A stretch of 64,000 bases of DNA from Cristatella mucedo. Taxonomy: Eukaryota > Bryozoa > Phylactolaemata > Cristatellidae. Below, in pieces: positions 22,694 through 33,831 of the stretch; position 1 is the stretch's first letter, and every line of letters starts with the position of its first letter. Where the stretch lies: contig WPIO01000270.1 in NCBI GenBank assembly GCA_009760855.2, positions 55,001 to 119,000 on the forward strand, read 5' to 3'. The notes under the pieces are model-generated. The model saw nothing but the letters and a program-made list of their open reading frames with translations, made no database searches and was not told where the DNA came from. The translations under genes and the position numbers were made by a program.

Positions 22694-22851
22694 CAGTGTT
22701 TCTCGACCTTAAAATTGCCACGACCCTTTAATACAGTTCCTCGTGTTGTGGTGACCCCCAGCCATAACCATAATATTGTGCGAGAAATGTGGATATGCGC
22801 AAGGGTCATTCACCCTCAAAGGGGTCGCGACCCTCACATTAAGAACCACTG
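22694..22851 (+). mobile_element. SPIN-like non-autonomous hAT MITE (158 bp)
   Basis: The left end is CAGTGTTTCTCGACC and the right end, read inward, CAGTGGTTCTTAATG: TIRs of the SPIN type. Subterminal blocks match what I recall of SPIN MITEs: CGACCCTTTAATACAGTTCC, GTTGTGGTGACCCCCAGCC and CAAAGGGGTCGCGACCC. It is flanked by CTCTACGT (22686-22693) and CTCTAAGT (22852-22859), an 8-bp hAT target duplication with one mismatch, fitting the NTCTANAN preference. The related sequence at 5388-5403 (TGCTAAGTAATGCG) lacks the insertion. Family identity is from memory and needs a database check. Confidence 0.85.
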
Positions 22852-23470
22852 CTCTAAGTAATGCGCACCTTACGCGTTGGTGGATTTCGTAGGCAGACGT
22901 GTGACGTGCTCTGTGTGGAAAGGGATTGATCCCGGAGACAATGCCTAAGCTCCAATTGCCGAAATATAACACGAGCCGACGAGCGTCAGTAATTTTATTT
23001 TGGCCGTGGGGTATCTGCGACACATCCCGAAGTTTGATTGGTCGGCTGTTCAGATTGACAGCTAAAAAATCAGAAGCAGATTCTCCCACATGAAATTCTG
23101 CCAACTTTGCTCCTCACCAAAAATGCGGTGACGTATTTTGTATATATGCGTATAAATGTTGTGACGTAACTACGTAGTAGCCCAAACTCCTCAGAGGGTT
23201 CCTTTAGGAGGGAAGTTGATTGCGTAAGCGCAGCTTTAGACTTTGTATCTTAACTACCGGAGCAGGAAACCGACGGACCTGCCACGATCCGATGACCCCA
23301 CCACGGACCCACCGCCAACCCGTCTGCTTTCTGTGTTCCAAGTACGGTAAAATCTCGACTTGACCTTGCGGCGTGCAGTGCACGCAGCCGGATGAGAATC
23401 GGGTGGATTTATTCTCTCCGTCTATGTCTGCCTGTCTCTCTCGCTCTCTCTCTCCCTCTCTCTCTCTTTA

Positions 23471-23509
<39 letters not shown>

Positions 23510-23749
23510 TTTTCACTTAGTCTACTTTTCTCAGCGACACGGGTGATCTGGGGCCTTTCTAGGGCTACAACCGAGGTGCGCTCTGAATTGAAGCAGCGTT
23601 TAATCAATTTCCCGGCCGCTTGTATCCAACCTTATTCCTCAGTTTGAGTACGTAAAATAAATGTAAAGTTTATGACCTGTTTCACAGTGCCTCAATATCT
23701 TTCACTCGCACTATCACTATCAAGTCTGAAGGAGCGTGTCTCCGAAGCA

Positions 23750-25040
23750 TAATAATAATAATGATAATAATAATAAACTTGATAAAGCGCGAACAGAGAA
23801 CTCAATCTCTGTCTAGGCGCTCTACGTTTGCTGCAAAGGCAAATGCAATTGAATGGTGAGTAAAATCATGTTTGACAAACAAAAAAAATGAATAATATGT
23901 TTAGGGGTGACATGCACAGGGTCAGCATGCAAATGTGGTTAGTGGCAGCATTCACAGTGTCAACATGCATATGCACATCAAGGACAACTCACAGGGACCC
24001 ACTAAATGCTGTCCTAAATAGGTGTTTTTAAATTCTTTTTTAATGTGGTCAGGTCGGGGGATGTTCTGGCGCAGGTCGGGAGGGTTTTCCAGGCTTTGGG
24101 AGCATACGAACTAAATGCGCGGTCTCCAAAGGATTTGAGGTTTGTACGAGGTATTTCCAGACTGTTGGATTCCGAAAAGCGGGCAGTACGATGCTTGGCC
24201 TGATGGGGTAGTATATCTGAGAGATAGGCTGGAGCCATAGGATGAAGTGACCTAAAAGTGAGCGACAAAACCTTGAAGTCAATCCGTTGCTTGACTGGTA
24301 ACCAGTGCAGGTCAGCGAGAAGCGGAGTAATGTGGCAACTGCGACGCTCACGACAGACAAGTCTAGCTGCAGAGTTTTGCACCAGCTGCAATCGCCTGAT
24401 CGCAAATGCCGGTAGGCCAGCGAGCAGTGAGTTTCAGGAGTCGAGACGGGAGGTCACGAATGCATGGGCCAACTTGGACGAGGTATCCTTATGTAAACAA
24501 GCCCGAAGTTTAGCAATGCTATGAAGCTAAAAATAGGCAGATTTGACTGTGCAGCTGATATGGTCGTCTAACGAGAGGTCGCTTTGGAATATGACACCTA
24601 GATTTCAAGCTGATTCAACTGGAGATATGCCGGCAGAGCCAATTTTGAGCGTTAGCCTTTCCCATTTGTAAATCACACTGGGTTTTCCCATAACTAGTAA
24701 GTTCGTTTTATCGTCATTTAGTTTTAAAAAATTTGCTGCCATCCATGTGCGGATGTCATCAATGCATGCAACAAGTGAGTTGAGAGAATTTGAGGTGCTC
24801 GAAGGCGGGGAGAAATCAAGGCGAAGGTAAAACTAAGTGTCATCCACATAGAAGTGAAAGCCTAGTATGTGCTTGGCAATCGCATCAGCAAGAGGGAGAG
24901 TATAAACTGTGAAAAGAACCGGACATAGAACGGAGCCCTGAGGTACCCCATATTTCAGAGGTACCTTGGATAATCTTTGTCCACTCGCGTCAATACTCTG
25001 GAGTCTGCCACTGAGATAGGACCTGAATCATTGCTGAGCA
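23750..25040 (-). mobile_element. LINE family 1 (copy I), RT C-terminus plus 3' UTR
   Basis: AATAATAATAATGATAATAATA tail region at 23750, then the 3' UTR. On the minus strand: [52 protein letters not shown], and RT codons up to the YADD region around 24850 and beyond. The 5' truncation is at about 25040 inside RT. Stops and frameshifts are present throughout. Confidence 0.88.
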
Positions 25041-26160
25041 GGGCGGAGAAGTAAATGCCTCATGGCTACATGTTCAATTTCTGGCAGTCGTAGTGAGGAT
25101 TAATACTTACTGTTCCAAGTCAACGATGAGTTGCAATCGTTTTTACCTAATGCAAGTGGGCCAAAAAATTAGCCTTGACAGTTACTTAGCTTGCTTTCAA
25201 ATAATGACTCATCTTTGTATTAACGTAATCGCCCAACAGACGTCACTCATAAAATCACATGAGCTACTCTAGGTACACCTCAACGAAGCCATTCCGAGAT
25301 TGATGTGCTCTGATCAGCTGTTTAAATTACTGGTCAGTGTAGGTGGAATGAACTATAGTTAATTTGAGCAATGTAATCCATTTAATGACCGAACTATAAT
25401 GTGTTTGCGAATGGGAGTTATGATGGTAAGATCACTCACAAAAAGTAGGCCACACGCATTTATTTGCCTACACCAGCATGGTCGACGTTAGTTCTAGCAG
25501 TGGCGTCGATCGTTGGTTTAGGTGCTGTGGCAGGTCTTTCTTCAGATGACATCGATAGTACGACTGCCTCAGCAGTCTTCATAACTCGCTTTGTATCCTG
25601 CAAAGCAAGAAGCCCCACGAAAGAGTGAATTTCAACAGTGGCATTTTCAAATTTATTCCTTCGAAATAATAATATACCTATATAGCACGAGTCGCCGTCT
25701 AATGGGATTTATTCACACATGTACTTGTGAGTACCCTTTAAGTATTTTATCAGCAATCTCATGTGCTACCAACTTTTTCTGTTGCCGGAAATAGCTTACT
25801 GATACTAGCATGTCTTTGAATAACATGATCGCTGGCGCGGCAGCTTAGATGAGTACACCGCGATTTGTTGCCAAATCTCCGTGTTTGCTTCTGATACGTA
25901 GTGATACCGTAGAAACACTACGGCATCAATGCCCACTGCTTCACGGTTGACGAACAACAACGTTGGATGAGCTACAGTCACAATAAAATGTCTGCGCTTG
26001 TGCTTCTGCTTCAATGAATTTCAAAAGGGACACTTTTCCTGCATTTGTTGGCACAGATGAAGTCAATGTCAGAGTTTCTAAAGACATGCGGCTCGGAATT
26101 TCCAAAGAGCAACATAAACAGCTTTTACGCCTACAAGCACAAATCCCTCATTTAATTAAG
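25041..26160. other. Intergenic, nothing recognised
   Basis: AT-rich. The longest frames (about 60-70 codons) are not recognised, and no repeat ends were found. Confidence 0.4.
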
Positions 26161-26164
26161 CTTA

Positions 26165-27170
26165 GCTACTGTATCTCCGTCAGTAACTCCACAAAGTCAT
26201 AAAGACCATGCGGGTGTTACGCAGAAGAGTTTTGTATAGCGCACTCACAGCCTAAGCGGCTTTCGGTACGCATTCGGTAGCCAACAGACTTCGTCTCACG
26301 CAACAAAGAGAAAGTGGGAAGCATAGCAGAGTTAGGAGAGCAGTTGAGGTAGTGAGTAGCATAGAAGTAGCAGTTCAGGACCGCTGAAAAAGATGTGCCA
26401 GAGTCGGCAGCTGGAGAGTAGATGTCGTTGCGTAAGAATTGTGGAAGCGAGTTCCACAGTCTAGGACCTGCAGAGCTAAAGCTTCTGTCGCCAACTGTCT
26501 TTAAGCGGAGGAATGGGACAGCTAATTTATTGTCCACACAGGACCTGAGGGCGCGAACAGGCTGAAACCGATGCAGCAGTTCAGCTAGGTACGAAGGAGC
26601 CAAGCCGTGGCGGGCCTTGTGGGTCAGCGTAAGAACTTTGCTCTGTATCCTTTGCTCAACCGGCTACCATCCTAGCTCTTTCAGCAAAGGAGACACGTGC
26701 TCAAACCGCTGGGACTTGAAGACCAGCCTTGCAGCCATATTCATAGTCCGCTGTAGTGGCATAATAGCTTTCTTTGGTAGCCCAGCCAAAAGGGAATTAC
26801 AATAATCAACCCGAGACAGAACTATAGAGCTAGTTAAATTTTTTACAAGCCACTGTGGGAGACAGCTTCTAATCTTGGTTAGGGATCGGATGTGATGGCT
26901 AGCTGTAGAGGCAGTCTTCTGAATGAAGCTTTTAAATTTGAGGCAGCTGTCGAACACGACACCTAGATTTCGAGCACATGGTGAAGGTCGCACAATAGCA
27001 TCACCAATTAGAACAGCAAAGCCTTGTAATCCAGCCACACGCTTAGGGTGTCCTATGAGAAGTAGTTCGGTTTTATCGTCATTTAATTTCAGAAGTTTTC
27101 CGACATCCATGATCGAATATCGGCAAGGCAAGCATTCAGTTTCTCAGTTGCTGCTGCAGATACTACTAAC
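26165..27170 (-). pseudogene. LINE family 2 (fuller copy), RT C-terminal region
   Basis: Minus-strand open pieces 27131-26664 and 26603-26217 encode [19 protein letters not shown]-like, ARNLGVVFDSCLKFKSF, SSIVLSRVDYCNSLLAGLPK, HGLAPSYLAELLHRFQPVR, DRSFSSAGPRLWNSLP and FLRNDIYSPAADSGTSFS. One stop separates the pieces at the WPVEQ region. The 3' end is TGTATCTCCGTCAGTAACTC without the ATT tail of family 1. 5' truncation is just upstream of the DDKTELL motif. Confidence 0.88.
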
Positions 27171-27783
27171 AGAGTAAGTTTGCTCGTTCATTAAGCTTTC
27201 CTATTATATAGCCAGGTCTACACTCTGCAGTGCACCTCAAGATTTCTTATTTGGATGGCTTGTGCTGGTCGAAAGCACCTCCTAAGCAACTGAAGAAACA
27301 GTTCTAGCATGCAAGCGCCGCTACACGTGCTGCAAGTTAAACCTCAAATCGGTGTTCATTTTTGCTACAACTTGTGACACACTTTATGGTGGACAGGAAC
27401 TGGTCAGGTGACCAGATTCATATTTAAGGGAAAACACGAACGAGCCCTTTTCAATTGCTCACAACGAACCTTGCTCACCATCACATCAGCCATGTGGCAC
27501 TTTTGCACTGATACTCTTGCAACTCTTCAGGAACTTCTAAATAAGAGATGCTTGTTATAAAACTGCATAAACAAATATAAATATAAGCACAAAATCAGCT
27601 AACTGACTTTGCCTGGATGACTTTAAGCAACATTTTTAGCATGGTTCCATTTTGTTTTGAAGGTCTGTTGATTTTTACGTAACTCTGCAATTCTTTATTT
27701 ACTATCTTATGCACATTAGTACTCGAGTATTGTGTCCTTCAAAGCAAGTTACAGATACAAGACACTAAAAAACTTTCTGATTT
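27171..27783. other. Intergenic, nothing recognised
   Basis: AT-rich sequence without open frames of note. Confidence 0.4.
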
Positions 27784-27941
27784 AAGAGCCTGTTTTGGCA
27801 TAGCCGCAAAAGAGCTTTAAAGATAATCACCACTTGCAGCGGCAATAAAAGATTGCCCAACGTAGGATTCGAACACGTGAACTCGTGACCGAGGTCGTAA
27901 AAAGCATCTGCCTCAAAAGTAGTGGACTATAATGACTCACC
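27784..27941 (-). mobile_element. tRNA-derived SINE, diverged
   Basis: Plus strand: AGCCTGTTTTGGCATAGCCG, AATCACCACTTGCAGCGGCAATAAAAGAT-like block, GGATTCGAACACG (reverse of a B box), GACCGAGGTCGTAAA and GACTCACC head. Same layout as the other copies, but older. Confidence 0.75.
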
Positions 27942-28734
27942 AGATACAACCATATGCCATCAATACAAAATTTCAAAAACGTCTAGAGATTCAGCATGAA
28001 CGTTTCCTTAATTAAGTAAGCTGATTAGCTTTTGCAAACATTCACAGATATATTCAAGTACTCATTTTTAGGGCTGTAGTCACACTAAACTGACGGCATG
28101 CTTGAATTATCACTGACTCTTCATCATGATCTGGATCTTGCTTTAAACACTTGCAGCAGCCACCATCGACGACATTCGCATTTGGACGGTCACTCACGGC
28201 TAGCCTGAGAGTCCTCTTTTCTGTAGCATGTTGGCTCCTGACAGCTACCTTGTTTGCTTTAGCATGGTTTGTCTAAATATGAGAACGTACTTATTACCAA
28301 CATTTGGTCATTGATTCTCTTGCAAAAAGTTGTAAATATTTTTGAATAGAGATTTAGCTTGCCTTTGGCAGTTTTAAAATGTGTCATAACTACCCCAGGG
28401 ACACCAGTCAAAGTTTAATTAGAGTATAGTATTTCGTCACTGTATAGTAGGGAAAGGGTTGTGAGAATTGCATGGAATAAAAAATTGGCGCATACCACAT
28501 TACAGGAATATATGCATGCCTAAAGAAGCCAGCAGTTTAGAAGCCATATATTTACTAATCTTGGCTGCAAATTCATTGGTTTCTACCCCTTTTCAAAGTT
28601 GGATTGCGCTAGCAATCGCGATTTTAGCAAACACTTGAGGTACATCTTGTTCACTCTGGTTTAAAACTCACAGAGCCAATTTAGAGTTATGGTAATCATA
28701 ATTAAAGTAATACCAGCAATACTATTAGTGCATT
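27942..28734. other. Intergenic, nothing recognised
   Basis: AT-rich; no supported features. Confidence 0.4.
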
Positions 28735-29160
28735 AATAGATTCGCTATAGCGCCCTCGAAAAACTAAATCTCTTTCTATGAACTTAACATTTGATGCACG
28801 GAAGGCATGATCGAAGGGTTAGTGGTAGCACATTTAACGGAAACAAGCGTAGCATGATTGTAGGTGAAATGTGTAGGGTCAGCATGCAAATATGGTTTGC
28901 GGCAGCATGCTCAGTGTCAGCATGCTTAAGCACGCAAAGGACAGATCACATGGACCCACTAAATATTCTAATAATTAGACGCGTTTCTAGCGTCTTCTTA
29001 AATATGGTTAAGTGGGGTGATGCCATGCCGCCAGTTAGAGGTGATTTCCGGACTTTGGGAGTAAACAAACTTAAGGATCGGTCTTCAAAGGATTTGAGGT
29101 TCCTATAATGTACAGGTAAACGATTACATTTCAAAAAGCGAGTTGTACGATGCTTGGTTG
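28735..29160 (-). mobile_element. LINE family 1 (copy J), old 3' fragment
   Basis: ATAGCGCCCTCGAAAAACTAAATCTCTTTC, GTCAGCATGCAAATATGG, GGACCCACTAAAT, and minus-strand remnants NLKSFEDRSLSLFTPK. The tail is lost. Confidence 0.75.
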
Positions 29161-30614
29161 AGTATCAGCTGAATGGCCACCGCAAGCTTATCCTTAGCCC
29201 ATATCGAAGTAAGTTTAGCTCAGAAGATGTGTGCAGTGTTGCTTATGGCCACTGCGCCGATAGGCAGCTTTGTACCGAAACCGGCAGCAGTAAACTTGAA
29301 TTCATTGATTAGGTATTAAATGTGTAATCGGATGGATGCACGCACGCACAATCGTAACGCAGTCTTCTTTGTTCGTTGGGCGATTCGACATTAAGCCAGT
29401 ACCTAAAAGAGCAGAAATTGAGAGGCTGTATCTCCACCATGTTTGAAGTACAACTTGGTATGGCCACCGTCGCCAGTTCATTTTTAACAATTGCAACCTT
29501 GCTTGTTTTATTCCTATCAAAGCTTTCGCAAGAGCGTAGTACAAAAAAATAATGCTTGAAAGACTTTGCAGTTTCGTATTTTTGTTTCTATCTGGGGAAA
29601 TTGTAATGCACTGTCTTACTGGATTTAATAAACACTATTGTGTAACAGCTATTTCAGATTGCAAATGTTAAATGACACAACGCGACATTAACACTTTCAC
29701 CATTGATTTTTGGATGGGAGTTTTTGAGGTGGAAGACGGTCGGTCGTACTCACCCCAAGCTAAACAAGTCACAAACACCGTTTCTCAAATACAATTCTTA
29801 TAATTTCACGCTCATGACTTGTAACTTCTGCACACCCAGTCATAGTTTGTCACCTTTTTTGTACACGCAGCATTGTTTTGCACTCACTAGGCCTACCTTT
29901 CCTATTGTGATCACAAATGAAAGTTTGTACTCAACGTCTAAGCACCTATGCCCTCATTGCACTCCAGTTAAACATATTCTCTTCACAACCCTGCCTATTT
30001 GCTATACAGCAGACGGCCCATGTCACAGCGGCTTTCGTAAGCGGCACATGCCGGATTCTTATTTCTCATACTGTCTTTGATTGGTTAAGGATTTTGTATT
30101 GCTGTTGGTTTCTACGTGTCTTTCACATTACTTGCTTGATCAAATGCACAATATATTCAAACTTCTCCACTCTTTTTTCCTTTTCCAGTCTACCATTTCA
30201 ATGCATATTAAGGTAATCTTACTCGTACCATGAACTTTGTTTGAGAAATGAAGACCAAAAATCCGTATGCAGCATGTCTTCTCCTGCTGCAGACTGTGGC
30301 ACATCCTTTACAGCTGCCTGAGCAGCTACATCCGAGCAACTTAGTACCTCAGCTGCCCCACCAGCTCACCTGTGTTTCCCAGTTTTTTCCTGCACGAGAG
30401 TAAGTCTGGTGCTATTTACCGGATGCCCTTGTGAAATGAGATAAAATGGGAAGAAATGATTCTGTGGTCGGCCAAGAGGTTGTACTCCCATATGACGGCC
30501 ATTGTTGTGGTCACAAGCTCCGTGGCATATGTTAAGCACATGGATGGACATTAAGTTCCCTACGATTCACTAAGATACACTAAGTTCCCTACGATACACT
30601 AAGTTCCCTAGAGA
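29161..30614. other. Intergenic, nothing recognised
   Basis: Includes 29703-30216, where two plus frames of about 100-125 codons overlap. Composition is cysteine-rich, with no motif that I recognise and no repeat ends. Confidence 0.4.
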
Positions 30615-31730
30615 CCGGCGAGGCTGCCGACACTGGTGAGACCGCCGACTACAGATAGGCCGCCAAAATTGGCGAGGCCGCCGAGACCGGAAATCCGCCG
30701 AGACCAGCAAGGCCGCCGAATCCGGCGAGGCCGTCGAGACCGGCAAGGCCGCTAAGACAGGCGAGGCGGCTGAGACCGGCGACGCCGCTGAGACCGGCGA
30801 TTCCACCGAGACCTGCAAGGCCGCCGAGACCGGCGAGGCTGCCGAGACCGGCAAGGCCGCCGAGAACGGCGAGGCCACCGACACCAGCTAGGCCGCCAAA
30901 ACTGGCGAGGCCGCCGAGACTGGCAAGTCCGTCGAGACCAGTGAGCCCGCCGAATCCAGCGAGGCCGGCGAGACCGGCGAGGCTGCCGAGACCGGCAAGG
31001 CCACCGAGACCGGCGAGGCCGCCGAGACTTGCAAGGCCGCTGAGACCGGCGAGGCCGCTGAGACCGCATAAACCGGCTAGGCCGCCGAGACTGGCGGAGC
31101 CGCCGAGACCGGTGAGGCCGTTGACACTGGTGAGGTCGCCGACAACAGCTAATCCGCCAAAACCGGCGAGGCCGCCAAGACCGGAAGTCCGCCTAGACCA
31201 GCTAGGCCGCCCAATCCGGCGAGGCCGGCGAGACCGGCAAGGCCGATAGAGACCGGCGAGGTTGCCGAGACCGGCGAGGCTGCCGAGCCCGGCGAAGCCA
31301 CTAAGATTGGTGGGGCCGCCGAGACCGGCGATGCCGCCGAGACCGGCGTGGCCGCCGATTCCGGCGAGGCCACCGAGACCGGCGATGCCGCCGAAACCGG
31401 CGAGGGCGTGACCGCCGACAAGGGCGTGACCGCCGGGACAGGGCGTGACCGCCAACAAGGCGAGGTTGCAGAGATAGCAAGGCTTCTGAGCGGGCGAGGC
31501 CGCCGATAAGGTGAGGCCGCGGACAGGGAGACGCCGCCGAGACGGCGAGGCAGCCGAGAGGGCGAGGCTGCCAAGATGGCGAGGCTGACGATAGGGCAAG
31601 ATCACCGACAGGGCGAGACCGCCGACACGGCGAGTCCGCAGACATAGCGAGGCCGCTGACAGGGCGAGGCCGCCGACAAGGCAAGGTCGCCGAGATGGCG
31701 AGGACGTCGAGGGGGCCATCGAGTGATAAT
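30615..31730. repeat. GC-rich minisatellite, period 9/18 bp
   Basis: About 1.1 kb of imperfect units close to GCCGAGACCGGCGAGG plus CC. The right half (31400-31730) has shorter, more varied units (GCCGACAAGGCGAGG-like). Because 18 is a multiple of 3 and the unit lacks stops, most frames on both strands stay open. The minus strand gives Gly-Leu-Ala-Gly repeats and the plus strand Pro-Ala-Arg repeats. I do not infer a structural protein from this alone. Confidence 0.9.
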
Positions 31731-32142
31731 TTAGCTGCCGCTGTGCATTAAGCAGCAGTGCCGTAGGGCACTGTCTCTGTGCTGCCGCGCCTACGCTGAC
31801 ACCTCCAGGCCACGTTTCGGCGATGCCGCCGTCGTTGGGGTGGTGTGATTTAAGCGAGCGAGGAACGAGCGTGCTGGCGTGACCGTCGGGTTCGCCTCTT
31901 TTTCGGAGGAATCGGCGCCACATCTTCACTGCCAAGCAGCTGCATCGCTTCGCTAGTGGTGTGCTCAGCGAAATAACAAACAGATCTCGAGCGAGTTTCT
32001 CGATCTCGAACGCCTGAATTTCGGCCGCCGTTGCACGCCCCGACGGCGGTGCGCCTTGCCGCGCGCGGGCGTCGGCCGGCGACCGATCGTGGGAACTGCA
32101 TCTCGCGCCTTCTCTGCGACCTACCGCTGCGCTACGACTCAA
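31731..32142 (-). other. Possible coding segment next to the minisatellite
   Basis: A minus-strand frame starts at ATG 32142 and runs through non-repetitive sequence (IQAFEIEKLARDLFVI within it) into the minisatellite, 497 codons in all to 30649. A second minus frame, 32101-31850 (83 codons), ends VAPIPPKKRRTRRSRQHARS. Neither is recognised. The region is GC-rich and could be a promoter or first exon; low confidence. Confidence 0.25.
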
Positions 32143-32465
32143 CGATGGGTATGAGCAGTTGGCTATTCCCCAGAGTGTAGAGCGTAGCTCTGCTGGTTTG
32201 GGTATACGCTCTTTTATTTTACTGTCGGACAGTTCACCTCGCGTGGGCGTGTCTTTATTTTAAAAAGTTAACTTTTGTATAGGTCGAAATGATTGTCAAG
32301 CGTCTAGTTAAGGCTGCCTTACTTTTATTTGCAAATGTTTACAAAAAAAGCAACGCTCCACTGGCATGGTATTCAATTCATTTTATCGAGCTAGACATGC
32401 TACTTTTGGTGCGAATACGTCTGACAAAATAATATAGTTCCCCAGTCTCCGGCCATTTTCAATAA

Positions 32466-32711
32466 TCAAAATTCCGAGTGGCGCAGGCGGGCAGGGCTGA
32501 TGCTTCGCTAAAAAAGGGACGACGGGTCAATTTCAGTGCTCCGCCAACAAACGTTCAAGACAGTTTGCGGCACACCTACGCCGTTCTTGCGCATGACGCC
32601 TCGTCCGAATCGGATCCCACTTATGAGATGGACTCGCTATCAGCTTCGCTAGAGGCTGCACGTCGCTGGCTGAGTGGACGCCCGACGACGTCAGATTTAG
32701 CTGACACATAG
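32466..32711 (+). other. Possible unrecognised exon or small ORF
   Basis: Open from 32466 to a TAG at 32709 without an internal ATG at a plausible start. The residues NFSAPPTNVQDSLRHTYAVL and YEMDSLSASLEAARRWLSG have the balanced composition of a real protein. No family was recognised and no splice partner found. Confidence 0.25.
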
Positions 32712-33609
32712 GACCGTAAAGCACGGCGGTAAACCTTATTTCCTGTCCCGTCGTTTATTTAGACCGATTGTCAGGACTGCTGTAATGTCTCAGGGCCGGA
32801 TGACCACAGCACCTCGGAGAACTGCACGTGGTTCGAATTCCCGCGTGTCGTCGACCGCGTCCAAGTTTGCGACTGCTAGCTGGCTGAGTCCGTCGCACCG
32901 ATGCCAACCTTCGCGTGCCGTGCTTCGAGTGCTGTGAACTCTCGCCGCACCTTCCAGCTCAGTCCGCTCTCAGCTGCCTGCTGCTGTTGCAGGGTACACG
33001 GTGACATTCCCATGCTGCTTACTCGCTTTGCGATAGCCGATCAAAGCTAGCCCGGTCCTCTGTCCTCCGCCCAGTGACAGCCACACGGGCTCCTGCAGTC
33101 CGTGACCTGCCAAAGGATTGGATGCTCGCTTGCTTCAGCAGCCGCACGCTGTCTGCAGCAGGGCGCCCTCGCGCACAGAGGGCGCCCTGCTGCTCCTGTA
33201 CGTCTCTCTGCTGCCCCTGCACAGACAGACACGTACAGGCGGCGGCGGCGGCGGCGGCGCCGATTGCCTCCGCGAGCGTAATCGTCGCTGCGAAGCTCGC
33301 GTATCCGCTGCCGGTCACGACGCGACGTCACGCTGCCACGACGTCACGACGCTAGCTGCTGCTGTTGACAGCCCCCGCAGCTCTCTGCTGCCGCCGCCGC
33401 CGCCGTCCAGCTTCATCTTGCCATCGCTCGCAGTGACCAGAGAGGCGGCAGCGAGAGCCACGCCCTCTACGTTGCACTAGCAGCTCTTGCTGTGCCGAAG
33501 CTGCACCGTGCTGCAGCTGCAGCACTGTGCAGCCCGCCCTGGGCCACTGCACTCGGTCATAGAGAGGTTAGTCTCGACGCTAGTCTCACCTGAGGTTAGT
33601 CTGCAGTTG
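32712..33609. other. GC-rich region without supported gene
   Basis: Several overlapping frames on both strands (33019-33331 minus, 33074-33480 plus) owe their length to GC richness and GCGGCGGCG-type repeats (33237-33258 and around 33390-33405). They could be a CpG-rich promoter or exon area. No motif is named. Confidence 0.35.
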
Positions 33610-33831
33610 TCATTTTTACTACTAGCCGTCGTCATTGTCTACAGTGGCCACACAAGCGGTGGGCCACTCGCAGCAGCGTACCTAGCAGTGCTGCATGCTG
33701 CAGATGACTTCAGCTGCATGAGTATTTCCACTCCCCTATCAGCCCAGACCTACACGATGCCAGCGGTACATCCGGTCTCGGATCAACAACGCAGGCAGAT
33801 GCGGCGGCGCCTGCCGCTCTGCACCTAATAG
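33610..33831 (+). CDS. Candidate terminal exon of a MARVEL-like membrane protein
   Basis: After an acceptor-like GTTAGTCTGCAG the frame reads LSFLLLAVVIVYSG, then HTSGGPLAAAYLAVLHAADD, then a polar tail ending RRQMRRRLPLCT and a stop, with AATAAA at about 33842. Two hydrophobic segments separated by a short loop and followed by a cytosolic tail fit helices 3-4 of a MARVEL protein. Upstream exons were not found on this strand, so the assignment is inference only. Confidence 0.28.

Larger units (their letters stand above)
22319..23690 (+). repeat. LTR-like repeat, copy 2 (TATA part followed by AATAAA part)
   Basis: 22319-23250 matches 5105-5432 plus 11486-11870, and 23255-23690 matches 4300-4790. 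In this copy the parts are contiguous: a TATA-like stretch (TTTTGTATATATGCGTATAAATG, about 23138) precedes a (CT)n tract (23440-23503) and a terminal AATAAA (about 23656), an LTR-like order. It carries an (AT)n expansion and a SPIN-like MITE. Exact ends and target duplications were not established. Confidence 0.5.

Noticed and set aside
29703-30216. Two overlapping plus ORFs of 99-125 codons
   Set aside because: Cysteine-rich frames without motifs, start context or splice support; consistent with chance in AT-rich sequence.
30615-31730. CRISPR-like array of regular repeats
   Set aside because: Units are contiguous without unique spacers and the genome is animal; this is a minisatellite.
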